A stretch of DNA of 15,842 nucleotides from an uncultured Acetatifactor sp. (GCA_910584235.1 CAJTZD010000075.1:1-15842), one strand, 5' to 3'. Positions 8,156 through 15,414 are shown, counted from the stretch's first letter. Made by a program: numbers and translations. Notes: a model not told the origin generated them from the sequence alone.

Positions 8156-9886
8156 CTACTCTTCAATAGCCGCTTTCCTGCTGTTGATCTGCCGGAAGAT
8201 GGCTATGTCCATTTTAGGCTTCCTGTCATAAGTATAGAGCCCGTTGACCTCCTGCTCCACATCATAAAGCTGGGTGTAACAGAAGCCGAACATGTGGGGA
8301 TTGTCTAACAGGACATCTGTCAGGCCTTTGTATCTGGCTATATATTCCTCCTCTGTCTTCGGCCCGTCTCCGTATCCCCAGCTGTTTCCCAATCGTCCCT
8401 CCACGTCCCATTTGATTCCGCCATATTCGCTGATGAATACCGGAATGCCGGGTACGGGAGTCTGCCTGTCTGCCATGCGGTCTTTCAAAGGCCCTCCCTT
8501 TGCAAAGTTCTCGTAAAAGGAGGCGAATACCGCCGGATCCTGCTCGTAGTCGTGCATGTCGTAGATATCCGTCACCACATGGAAGTTGCCGCTGGTATCG
8601 ATACAAGGTCTGGTAGTGTCGAAAAGCTTGGTCATCCGATAGACAGTTGCCAACAGATCATTGTCCTGTCTGCGTCCGGCGTAGTCCCAGGTCTCGTTAA
8701 AGGGGCACCATCCCACAATGGCAGGGTGGTTGAAGTCCCGGTCCAGAGCCTCCATCCACTCGGGCAGGAAGCATTTGAGCCCGTCCGGTCTGCTGTAGTC
8801 CAGCCCCCAGTTGGCCTGTTCTCCCCATACCAGGTAGCCCATCCGGTCGCAGTGGTAGAGGAACCGCTCCTCGAAAATCTTCTGATGGAGTCTCGCCCCG
8901 TTGAACCCGGCTTCCATGGAAAGCCGGATATCCTGCTGCAGCGCCTCGTCGGAGGGGGCGGTATAGATGCCGTCCGGATAGAAGCCCTGATCCAGCACCA
9001 GGCGCTGGAAGACAGGTTTACCGTTGATCAGGAAGCGCTCCCCGTCCAACAGAAGTTCCCGCATGCCGAAGTAGCTGTCTACCCGGTCCTCCCCGAAAGA
9101 AAGCTTCAGGTCATAGAGTCTTCCCCGGCCGGCTTCCCATAGATAGAGCTCGGACAGAGGGAGGGTGAGAGTCACGTTTCCGGCAGTTGCCCTGGCCTTG
9201 GCCTGACCGCAGATTTTTCCGTCATAGGCGGCCTGGGCGGAGAGAACGCCCTCCCCGGTTACGATTGCGCGGATAGTTACAGAGCTTTCCCCGATATTTG
9301 GATAGTAATATACCTTTTCAATATAGGTTTTCGGAACAAATTCCAGCCATACGGTCTGCCAGATTCCGGTGGTTCTGGTGTACATGCAGCCATAGGAATG
9401 GAAAGCTTCGCTCTGCTTTCCGCTGCACTGTCTGCTGTTTCGCACATCGTCCTTTGCGTAGACGGTCAGGACGTTTTCCCCCTCTTTCACATACTTGGAG
9501 ATGTCTAGGCAAAAAGAGACATACCCGCCGGTGTGGGTGCCGGCTTCCTGCCCGTTCACCCAGACACGGCACTCATAGTCCACGGCCCCGAAGTGCAGGC
9601 GCACGACGCCCTCCAGCTGTTTGGCAGTGAGGGTCACCTTTTTCTGATACCATACTGCAGGAATGAAGTCCTTGTAGCCGATGCCGCTTAAGTCGCTCTC
9701 GGGACAGAAAGGGACCTGGATCTTTTGATCAAGCCCGTCTCTCTCATAAAATTTCCGCTCCACGCCGCTGCAGCTAAAGTCAAAGGCGAAATCCCATTCT
9801 CCGTTGAGATTCTGCCAGTTTTCCCGCTGCATCTGGGGCTTGGGGTGCTCTTTCCTTGCCGCTTCCACGAACTGCGTTTTTTCCAT
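8156..9886 (-). CDS. Glycoside hydrolase family 2 enzyme
   Basis: The 576-residue protein has the GH2 order: an N-terminal jelly-roll sugar-binding domain (about 1-170, including YTRTTGIWQTVWLE), an immunoglobulin-like middle domain, and a TIM-barrel from about residue 265. The predicted acid/base is Glu398 in CPFNETWD and the nucleophile is Glu487 in FISEYGG. It has no signal peptide, so it should act in the cytosol on imported sugars. In beta-glucuronidases an Asn-x-Lys motif before the TRDRKPK segment binds the glucuronate carboxylate. Here the aligned stretch is EVNGLYTYDRKPK without that lysine, so a beta-galactosidase or another beta-glycosidase is more likely. I chose the start at 9886 because AAGAAGG (9894-9900) lies 7 bases upstream; an in-frame ATG at 9949 has poor spacing. 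It is divergent from an AraC-type regulator that probably controls it. Confidence 0.92.
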   Translation of the reverse strand: MEKTQFVEAARKEHPKPQMQRENWQNLNGEWDFAFDFSCSGVERKFYERDGLDQKIQVPFCPESDLSGIGYKDFIPAVWYQKKVTLTAKQLEGVVRLHFGAVDYECRVWVNGQEAGTHTGGYVSFCLDISKYVKEGENVLTVYAKDDVRNSRQCSGKQSEAFHSYGCMYTRTTGIWQTVWLEFVPKTYIEKVYYYPNIGESSVTIRAIVTGEGVLSAQAAYDGKICGQAKARATAGNVTLTLPLSELYLWEAGRGRLYDLKLSFGEDRVDSYFGMRELLLDGERFLINGKPVFQRLVLDQGFYPDGIYTAPSDEALQQDIRLSMEAGFNGARLHQKIFEERFLYHCDRMGYLVWGEQANWGLDYSRPDGLKCFLPEWMEALDRDFNHPAIVGWCPFNETWDYAGRRQDNDLLATVYRMTKLFDTTRPCIDTSGNFHVVTDIYDMHDYEQDPAVFASFYENFAKGGPLKDRMADRQTPVPGIPVFISEYGGIKWDVEGRLGNSWGYGDGPKTEEEYIARYKGLTDVLLDNPHMFGFCYTQLYDVEQEVNGLYTYDRKPKMDIAIFRQINSRKAAIEE

Positions 9887-9989
9887 TGATGAACCTTCTT
9901 TCCCGGGTGCCTCTGGCATCCCGCTTTCTGTAATTGTTACAGTACCCATCTCTTCGTACCTGTTCCTGAATTTGGTTGATTTCCTATTT

Positions 9990-10018
9990 AGTATAAACCC
10001 GTCCTGTTTGGATTTCTA
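9990..10018 (-). promoter_or_regulatory. Candidate promoter of the GH2 gene
   Basis: Reading the minus strand, TAGAAA (10013-10018, four of six matches to TTGACA) is followed after 17 bases by TATACT (9990-9995). Transcription would start near 9983, about 97 bases before the start codon. The weak -35 suits a promoter that needs an activator. Confidence 0.4.
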
Positions 10019-10042
10019 TGGAAATTAAGCGCAAGTATGTAT

Positions 10043-10058
10043 AAAATAGTGCTATTTT
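10043..10058. promoter_or_regulatory. Candidate operator palindrome between divergent genes
   Basis: AAAATAG and CTATTTT form a perfect 7-base inverted repeat around a central TG. The site overlaps where the -35 box of the araC-type gene should be. Its centre is about 67 bases upstream of the predicted GH2 transcription start. This position would suit activation of GH2 and self-repression of the regulator. AraC proteins often bind direct repeats, so a different factor is also possible. Confidence 0.35.
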
Positions 10059-10069
10059 CAAGGGAAATG

Positions 10070-10078
10070 TGGTACAAT
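10070..10078 (+). promoter_or_regulatory. Extended -10 promoter ahead of the repeat array
   Basis: TGG followed by TACAAT (10073-10078) gives an extended -10 element. No good -35 is found at 17 bases; that place is occupied by the palindrome at 10043-10058. Transcription would begin near 10085, exactly where the 123-base repeats begin, so the repeats would form the 5' leader of the regulator mRNA. Confidence 0.45.
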
Positions 10079-10158
10079 GGGAAAGGACTTTACACTTTAG
10101 AGCTATCGCGCAGCGATTTTAAGAAGTAAAGTCACGAAGGCGCACGAGAGGAACTTTC

Positions 10159-10245
10159 ATGAGAGCACTTACGAATGGAAGTTACTCTCATGAGAAGTGC
10201 GGCGAAGGGACTTTACACTTTAGAGCTATCGCGCAGCGATTTTAA
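10159..10245 (+). CDS. Possible 28-residue peptide in the repeat, copy 1
   Basis: An ATG at 10159 is preceded by GAGAGGA (10146-10152), 6 bases away. It opens a 28-codon frame starting MRALTNGSYS and ending AIAQRF, with TAA at 10243-10245 inside copy 2. The start codon sits within the 9-base-pair stem 10157-10165/10185-10193, so folding could control translation. I do not recognise a function. The evidence is only the ribosome site and exact preservation in the second copy, which is trivially explained by duplication. It may be a leader peptide or a by-product of the repeat. Confidence 0.25.
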   Translation: MRALTNGSYSHEKCGEGTLHFRAIAQRF

Positions 10246-10281
10246 GAAGTAAAGTCACGAAGGCGCACGAGAGGAACTTTC

Positions 10282-10368
10282 ATGAGAGCACTTACGAATG
10301 GAAGTTACTCTCATGAGAAGTGCGGCGAAGGGACTTTACACTTTAGAGCTATCGCGCAGCGATTTTAA
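10282..10368 (+). CDS. Possible 28-residue peptide in the repeat, copy 2
   Basis: This is the identical frame in the second repeat. Its TAA stop (10366-10368) is the last codon of the truncated third copy. The AGGAGG site of the AraC-type gene starts at 10370, and that gene's ATG is 14 bases after this stop. This spacing would allow a translating ribosome to influence initiation of the regulator, as with leader peptides. Whether it is translated is unknown. Confidence 0.27.
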   Translation: MRALTNGSYSHEKCGEGTLHFRAIAQRF

Positions 10369-10382
10369 TAGGAGGTGCTGTC

Positions 10383-11246
10383 ATGCCGGAAACGCAGCCG
10401 GTCAACCGTCCGGGACGGGGAGAGGAATACGCAATCTATACAGGGCAGGGCCTGCCGCACTTTACCCCAGGCCTGGCCGGTATCACTTACCCGGATCCTT
10501 TTTATGAAATCTATCGCCCCCGTGCAGATTTATATGTGTTTGAATATGTCCTCTCCGGCATGGGCCATGTCCGCCAGGACACAGAACAGGTCACTGTCAC
10601 TGCAGGGGATGCCTATATCCTGCAGCCGGGCAGATGCCATCATTATTATCCGGATCAGAAAGAACCCTGGACGAAGATATGGTTCAATGTGGGCGGGAGC
10701 CTTGCAGGGCATCTGATTTCCGACTATCAGCTGGACAATATCCTGAAGATTCCGGCTTTTTCCGACAGCACCTACCTTTATGCCATCCTTCATGCCATCG
10801 AAAGAGATCCCATACACTGCTGTCGGGAATTGGCTGTCTTGCTGCACCAGTATATTCAGGCCCTCTCGGCCTTTCTGGGCAGTGAGGCATCCGGCCAGTC
10901 CAGGGCGCTGACGATGAAGAATTTCATTGAGCAGAATGCGGCGCGTGCCTTAACCATTGACGACATTGCAGGATGCATTCCTCTGTCCCGTTCCAGAGCC
11001 ATCCATCTTTTCAGGGAGACCTATGGCACAACGCCCTACCGATATTACATGGAACTTCGGCTTGCCCTGTCCCAGTCCCTGCTGGAGCGCACGGTTCTGT
11101 CCATTCAGGAGATTTCAGACCGGCTGGGCTTTATGGATTACCGTCATTTTTCAGGATTCTTTAAAAAGGAGTGTGGGATTTCGCCCAGCAGTTACAGAAG
11201 ACAAGTGAGTAATCGCACAACACCAGAGGCGGATGACTTTTTATGA
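10383..11246 (+). CDS. AraC-family transcriptional regulator
   Basis: The 287-residue protein has an N-terminal cupin-like sugar-sensing domain (about 30-130, with FEYVLSGMGHVRQ and GDAYILQPGRCHHYYP) and a C-terminal AraC DNA-binding domain with two helix-turn-helix units (about 175-275). The second unit carries the family signature ISDRLGFMDYRHFSGFFKKECGISPSSYRR. The ATG at 10383 has AGGAGG at 10370-10375, 7 bases upstream. The ribosome site follows directly after the truncated third repeat copy. The divergent arrangement with the GH2 gene and the palindrome between them suggest it controls that gene in response to a sugar, and possibly itself. The ligand is unknown. I saw no clear terminator after it. 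Confidence 0.92.
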   Translation: MPETQPVNRPGRGEEYAIYTGQGLPHFTPGLAGITYPDPFYEIYRPRADLYVFEYVLSGMGHVRQDTEQVTVTAGDAYILQPGRCHHYYPDQKEPWTKIWFNVGGSLAGHLISDYQLDNILKIPAFSDSTYLYAILHAIERDPIHCCRELAVLLHQYIQALSAFLGSEASGQSRALTMKNFIEQNAARALTIDDIAGCIPLSRSRAIHLFRETYGTTPYRYYMELRLALSQSLLERTVLSIQEISDRLGFMDYRHFSGFFKKECGISPSSYRRQVSNRTTPEADDFL

Positions 11247-11331
11247 AGCATTCTTCGTGGAGAACTTTTACGCTACCTGTAGGAGCTTTCCGGAGGGGAC
11301 TTTTTGTGGGACTTTTTGGGGAAAGAATGGG

Positions 11332-11360
11332 TTGCAGGAATCTTTGGATTAAGCTATAAT
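11332..11360 (+). promoter_or_regulatory. Sigma-A promoter of argS
   Basis: TTGCAG at 11332-11337 is separated by 17 bases from a perfect TATAAT at 11355-11360. Transcription should begin near 11367, leaving a leader of about 130 bases before argS. The leader can form a small GCATG/CATGC hairpin (11365-11383 region) and an ATGCG/CGCAT pairing (11379-11383 with 11407-11411). I found no T-box core sequence and no T-run terminator, so control by attenuation is not supported. Confidence 0.75.
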
Positions 11361-11496
11361 GTTGGCATGCAGGGAAACATGCGGTTTGAAGCGACAGGCG
11401 GCCAATCGCATTTAACATAGCATGGGAATAGATGTCCCTGTTTCAGGCGTAAAGCAAAAAGCCATCTGTACAAATAAAAAGGAACGGAGAAACGAA

Positions 11497-13263
11497 ATGA
11501 AAAAGATATTGGATGTTTTATCAGAGGAAATGGGAAAGGCTTTCGAGGCGGCGGGGTATGAGGCCGGTCTTGGCAGGGTAACCCTGTCCAACCGTCCGGA
11601 TCTGTGCGAATATCAGTGTAACGGCGCCATGGCGGGAGCCAAAAAATATAAAAAGGCCCCTGTCATGATTGCGAACGATGTGGCTGCCTGCCTGGCAGAC
11701 AGCCCTGTATTCAAGGAGGCGGCAGCGGTGGCGCCGGGCTTCCTGAACCTGAAATTGTCCGAAAGCTTCCTGTTTGGAATGGTAAAGGCCATGGCAGAGG
11801 AGCCGAAATTCGGTTTGGAGATGCCTGAAAAACCGAAGAAGATCATGATTGACTACGGCGGGGCCAATGTGGCCAAGCCCCTCCATGTAGGCCATCTGCG
11901 CCCGGCCATTATCGGCGAGAGCATCAAGCGGATCAGCCGCTATGCGGGCCATGAAGTCATCGGCGACGTGCATCTGGGAGACTGGGGCACGCCCATCGGC
12001 ATGGTGATCGCGGAGCTGCAGGAGCGCAAGCCGGAACTGGTGTATTTTGATGAGAATTATGAGGGCGAGTACCCGGAGGAAACGCCTATTACCGAGGCGG
12101 AGTTCGCGGAAATCTATCCCCTTGCAAGCGCCAAGTCAAAGGAAGAACCGGAGTTCAAGGCAAAGGCTTTGGAGGCTACTCGTAAGTTCCAGAAAGGAGT
12201 GCGGGGATACCGGGCCTTGTGGAAGCACATTGTGGATGTGTCTAAGGTGGACTTGAAGCGCAATTACGACAGCCTGAACGTGGAGTTCGATCTGTGGAAA
12301 GGCGAGAGCGATGTGAATGATCTGATTCCCGAGATGGTGGACTATATGAAAAAAGGCGGCTGGGCCTATATCAGCGACGGCGCTCTGGTGGTGGATGTGA
12401 AAGAAGAAAGCGACACCAAGGAAGTGCCCCCCTGTATGATCTTAAAATCCGATGGCGCCTCCCTGTACAACACCACGGACCTGGCCACTATCATGGAGCG
12501 TATGCGCCTGTACGATCCCGACGAGATCATCTATATCACGGACAAGCGCCAGGACCTGTACTTTGAACAGGTATTCCGCTGTGCCCGCAAGACCAGACTT
12601 GTGAAGCCGGAGACAGAGTTAAAATTCCTGGGCCACGGCACCATGAACGGCAGCGACGGCAAGCCTTTCAAGACCAGGGACGGCGGCGTCATGCGGCTGG
12701 ATGTTCTGGTGCGGGAGACACAGGAAGAGATGTACCGGAAAATTCGCGAGGGCCGGGAGATGCCGGAAGCGGAGGCAAAGGCTGTGGCGGAGACAGTGGC
12801 ACTCTCAGCATTGAAATACGGGGATTTGTCCAATCAGGCGGCCAAGGATTATGTGTTTGATATTGACAGGTTTACTTCCTTTGAGGGAGATACCGGACCG
12901 TACATTCTCTATACCATTGTGCGCATTAAGTCTATCTTAAATAAGTATACAGAACAGGGCGGAAAGCTGGATGGGCTTACCCTTTTAACGGCAGGGAGTA
13001 AATCAGAAAAGGAGCTGGAGATGGCGCTGGTGCAGTTTGGCACCATGATCCGGAATGCGGCTGAGGAGATTGCCCCCCACAAGGTATGCGCCTATATCTA
13101 TGATTTGGCCAATGCGTTCAACCATTTCTACCATGAGACGAAGATCTTGAGCGAGGAGGATGGGGCAAGGCGGGAGAGTCTGATCGCACTGCTGGCGCTG
13201 ACCCGGGACGTGCTGGAGACCTGTGTGGATTTATTGGGATTTGCTGCACCGGAGAGGATGTAG
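11497..13263 (+). CDS. argS: Arginine--tRNA ligase
   Basis: ArgRS charges tRNA-Arg with arginine in the cytosol. The 588-residue protein fits the usual length. It has an N-terminal tRNA-recognition domain (about 1-110, with LSNRPDLCEYQCNGAM) and the class I catalytic core with the HIGH-type motif His130-Val-Gly-His133 in KPLHVGHLRPAIIG. The region corresponding to KMSKS is GSDGKPFKTRDGG at about 384-397; ArgRS commonly has a degenerate form here. A C-terminal DALR anticodon-binding domain ends the protein (NAFNHFYHETKIL). ATG 11497 is preceded by GGAG (11486-11489) at 7 bases. The frame is open back to 11422, but that extension lacks a ribosome site and lies in the leader. I saw no terminator after it. 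Confidence 0.96.
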   Translation: MKKILDVLSEEMGKAFEAAGYEAGLGRVTLSNRPDLCEYQCNGAMAGAKKYKKAPVMIANDVAACLADSPVFKEAAAVAPGFLNLKLSESFLFGMVKAMAEEPKFGLEMPEKPKKIMIDYGGANVAKPLHVGHLRPAIIGESIKRISRYAGHEVIGDVHLGDWGTPIGMVIAELQERKPELVYFDENYEGEYPEETPITEAEFAEIYPLASAKSKEEPEFKAKALEATRKFQKGVRGYRALWKHIVDVSKVDLKRNYDSLNVEFDLWKGESDVNDLIPEMVDYMKKGGWAYISDGALVVDVKEESDTKEVPPCMILKSDGASLYNTTDLATIMERMRLYDPDEIIYITDKRQDLYFEQVFRCARKTRLVKPETELKFLGHGTMNGSDGKPFKTRDGGVMRLDVLVRETQEEMYRKIREGREMPEAEAKAVAETVALSALKYGDLSNQAAKDYVFDIDRFTSFEGDTGPYILYTIVRIKSILNKYTEQGGKLDGLTLLTAGSKSEKELEMALVQFGTMIRNAAEEIAPHKVCAYIYDLANAFNHFYHETKILSEEDGARRESLIALLALTRDVLETCVDLLGFAAPERM

Positions 13264-13367
13264 GATAAAAGTGATATTGTAATGGGTGATAGCTTGGATG
13301 GTGGATACAAAGGCAGCGGACAGTGAAACATGTTTAAAAGCTTGGCAAAGGGGAGGTTCACCTGAGA

Positions 13368-14720
13368 GTGGGTTGGAGGTTAAAGGTATCAGGATATGGA
13401 AAGATAGAGAACGCTGAGATAGCGACAGCTCCATTGACGCTTTTTGTGGGTGACAACAACAGTGGTAAAAGCTATTTGATGTCCCTCCTTTGGGGAATTC
13501 GGAATCTTGGACCAGAACTGCTGTTCGGAGGTGACGCTGTGGCAAATTCAGAGGCGGAAGATAGGCTGCAGAGTTGGGTAAGAGAGCAGGTGGAAGCAGC
13601 CAGGGAGCAGGATAGGCACACTGTGCAGGTCAGCGAAATAGAAGATGAACTGCAGATTGTTCTGCAGGAGAGGATAAAACGGAATAAAGACAATTTCGTG
13701 AAAGCGATTTTCAACAGTTCAGATGTGGAAATGAAAGAACTGCAGATAGAATTGACTGGATTAGCAGATATTTCTTTGGAGTTTGGATTTCACCAGTCAG
13801 GCGAAAAGACAGGCCTGTTTTTGTCTACGAACTGCGGTGATGGTGTGTATTTGTTTTTAGCTCAAAAAGAACAGAAAGCCGGAATAGTAGGAGAAAGTGA
13901 ATATCGCTTTATCGTTAATAAGTTATTGGGCTTGCTGTTAAGGAATTACGATGAAGGACTAAATAGTGAAATATATTTTCCGGCGGCGAGAACGGGGTTC
14001 ATGCTGACTAAGGATGTCATCAACAAAGTGGGCAGGAAAGCCGCTTTCAATGTTGCATCGGAGCGGGAAATAATGGTTCCTTTTGTAAGGCCAATCAATC
14101 AGTTCCTGGACGTGATCAACGATCTGACTCTGGATGGTGAGAGCAACAAAGCTTTTTTGGAAATAGTGAGGTATCTGGAGAGTGGATTGGCAGACGGGAC
14201 AGTTGAAATGAGTGCACTGCCGAATAGGGAAGCGATGTATGTTCCCAATGGAAAAGCTATGGGAATGCCCCTGAGGGTCGCATCTGCGGTGGTGACAGAA
14301 TTATCGCCGTTAATCCTGATTTTAAAACACAAAAAATATGTGGATGCCCTGTTTTACGAGGAACCGGAAATGTGCCTCCATCCTCAGCTTCAGCAGAAGA
14401 TTGCAAGGGTCTTGTGTCAACTGGTGAATGCCGGGGTGCAGATGAACGTAACCACACACAGCGATATCATACTGCAGCATATTAATAACATGATTTGTCT
14501 GTCCGGAAGAGAAAACTGCCAGGAAATATGCCGTCAATTCAGATATACACATCAAGATCTGCTGAGGCCTGAAATGGTAAAAGTCTACCAGCTTAAGGCA
14601 GAGCCAGGAGGAAAGACGGAAGTGGAGGAATTGTGCTGCGGTGTAAACGGTTTTGCAGTGCCTACATTCAATGATGCCCTTGACCTGATTATGGAGGAGG
14701 CCTATACGATTCAGGAGTAA
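13368..14720 (+). CDS. AAA/ABC-type ATPase, OLD/AAA_15/AAA_21-like
   Basis: The 450-residue protein has all core ABC-type ATPase motifs: Walker A GDNNSGKS (28-35) with the preceding FGF-like strand PLTLFVG, Walker B with catalytic acid LFYEEPEMCLHP (Glu331/Glu332 with D-loop His338), and the H-switch TTHSD (His364). The signature region just before Walker B reads MPLRVASAVVTELSPL, a degenerate form common in this family. Residues about 55-300 form a poorly conserved insert, including KELQIELTGL, in place of a long coiled coil. GTG 13368 follows GGGGAGG (13350-13356) at 11 bases; an in-frame CTG at 13362 has better spacing but is a rare start. It is the first gene of a two-gene unit. GC is visibly lower than in argS. 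Related ATPases drive many anti-phage systems; defence is inferred. Confidence 0.85.
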   Translation: MGWRLKVSGYGKIENAEIATAPLTLFVGDNNSGKSYLMSLLWGIRNLGPELLFGGDAVANSEAEDRLQSWVREQVEAAREQDRHTVQVSEIEDELQIVLQERIKRNKDNFVKAIFNSSDVEMKELQIELTGLADISLEFGFHQSGEKTGLFLSTNCGDGVYLFLAQKEQKAGIVGESEYRFIVNKLLGLLLRNYDEGLNSEIYFPAARTGFMLTKDVINKVGRKAAFNVASEREIMVPFVRPINQFLDVINDLTLDGESNKAFLEIVRYLESGLADGTVEMSALPNREAMYVPNGKAMGMPLRVASAVVTELSPLILILKHKKYVDALFYEEPEMCLHPQLQQKIARVLCQLVNAGVQMNVTTHSDIILQHINNMICLSGRENCQEICRQFRYTHQDLLRPEMVKVYQLKAEPGGKTEVEELCCGVNGFAVPTFNDALDLIMEEAYTIQE

Positions 14721-14726
14721 TATATC

Positions 14727-15344
14727 ATGGGGAGTATGAAGAGAGAGTTCATTATAAATGATTTGATGGTACAGGATTTTATCATACATGAGGGCCGGGA
14801 AATACTTTTGATGGAAACGGATGAAACCGGAAAAAGTGAATTGCGTGTACGGCTCACATCGGATGACAATCTATGTATCGCGAATGTAGATAAGAAAAAG
14901 ACAGATATCCTTTTCTTTCAGCCAGGGAAAGCAAAATCTCTGTTTAAGAGGGTAGACCATATGATTTTTGAAAGACAGCAGGGAAATCATTGGAAGTTGC
15001 ACATGATAGAGATGAAAGGCAGTGTCGGGCAGGAAAAATGGGTGGAGATAAAAGGCAAATTCCGGGCCAGCTATCTTGTTGCACAGGCTATCGCAGGTAT
15101 ATTGGACATGGAGATTTCGGAGACGGTGATGTATACCACATTTGAGAGGGTAGAATTTACCCGTTCCGCTACCCTGCCCACAGCCAGGCATGGGCGTCTG
15201 GGGATTCCGCAGATCAGGATGAAAGAAGAGTGGGACGGTATCCGATTTGGCCTGAACATTGGAAAACACATTCCTTTTGGACATATACCGATAAAAATGG
15301 AAAGGAACAAGGACGGAGTGTTGGCCGGAAAACGGGAAATTTGA
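14727..15344 (+). CDS. ATPase-linked protein, putative PD-(D/E)XK nuclease
   Basis: I do not recognise this 205-residue protein. An N-terminal strand-rich part (about 1-60) precedes a stretch compatible with a PD-(D/E)XK nuclease core: Asp77 in KRVDHMIFE, then a strand WKLHMIEMKGS giving Glu95-x-Lys97, followed by a helix with ASYLVAQAIAGIL. The spacing and hydrophobic strand before E-x-K match the fold, but the assignment rests on motif reading only. It starts 6 bases after the ATPase stop. Its ribosome site AGGAG (14713-14717) lies inside the ATPase gene, so the two are almost certainly co-translated partners. Another ATG at 14736 is possible. GC is low (22 of 60 bases in the sample 14881-14940). 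The ATPase would plausibly sense or gate, with this protein as effector; an adaptor role is equally possible. Confidence 0.6.
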   Translation: MGSMKREFIINDLMVQDFIIHEGREILLMETDETGKSELRVRLTSDDNLCIANVDKKKTDILFFQPGKAKSLFKRVDHMIFERQQGNHWKLHMIEMKGSVGQEKWVEIKGKFRASYLVAQAIAGILDMEISETVMYTTFERVEFTRSATLPTARHGRLGIPQIRMKEEWDGIRFGLNIGKHIPFGHIPIKMERNKDGVLAGKREI

Positions 15345-15414
15345 TTTGCATGCAATTGCCGGAAGCATTTTCTTGAAAGAGAACAATATCGTAGAATAGA
15401 AGGAGGCGGGCGTT

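Larger units (their letters stand above)
10085..10368 (+). repeat. Tandem 123-base direct repeats (2.3 copies)
   Basis: Copy 1 spans 10085-10207 and copy 2 spans 10208-10330; they are identical at every base. A partial third copy of 38 bases spans 10331-10368. The period is 41 codons, so frames are kept from unit to unit. Each full unit has two foldable parts. GACTTTAC (10086-10093) and GTAAAGTC (10126-10133) enclose the hairpin ATCGC-gca-GCGAT. TCATGAGAG (10157-10165) and CTCTCATGA (10185-10193) enclose an inner ACTT/AAGT pair. The array lies in the expected 5' leader of the regulator and ends two bases before its ribosome binding site. Perfect identity suggests recent duplication or active conversion. 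Confidence 0.93.

Noticed and set aside
8156..9886. Beta-glucuronidase assignment
   Set aside because: The Asn-x-Lys glucuronate-binding motif is missing at the aligned site, so only the family is called.
10085..10368. CRISPR array
   Set aside because: The units are 123 bases, contiguous and identical, with no alternation of short repeats and unique spacers, and no cas genes.
10298..10507. 69-codon plus-strand frame from the repeat into the regulator gene
   Set aside because: It is out of frame with the AraC-type gene, which has a strong ribosome site and clear family domains.
11422..11496. 25-codon N-terminal extension of ArgS
   Set aside because: There is no ribosome site before 11422, and ATG 11497 has GGAG at the right spacing and begins the usual ArgRS N-terminus.
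11361..11496. T-box riboswitch before argS
   Set aside because: The leader is too short and lacks the conserved T-box core and a terminator hairpin with a T-run.
14727..15344. Toprim (PARIS AriB-like) or HNH (Septu PtuB-like) effector
   Set aside because: I see neither the Toprim Glu and Asp-x-Asp pattern nor an HNH cysteine-histidine motif; E-x-K with an upstream Asp fits better.
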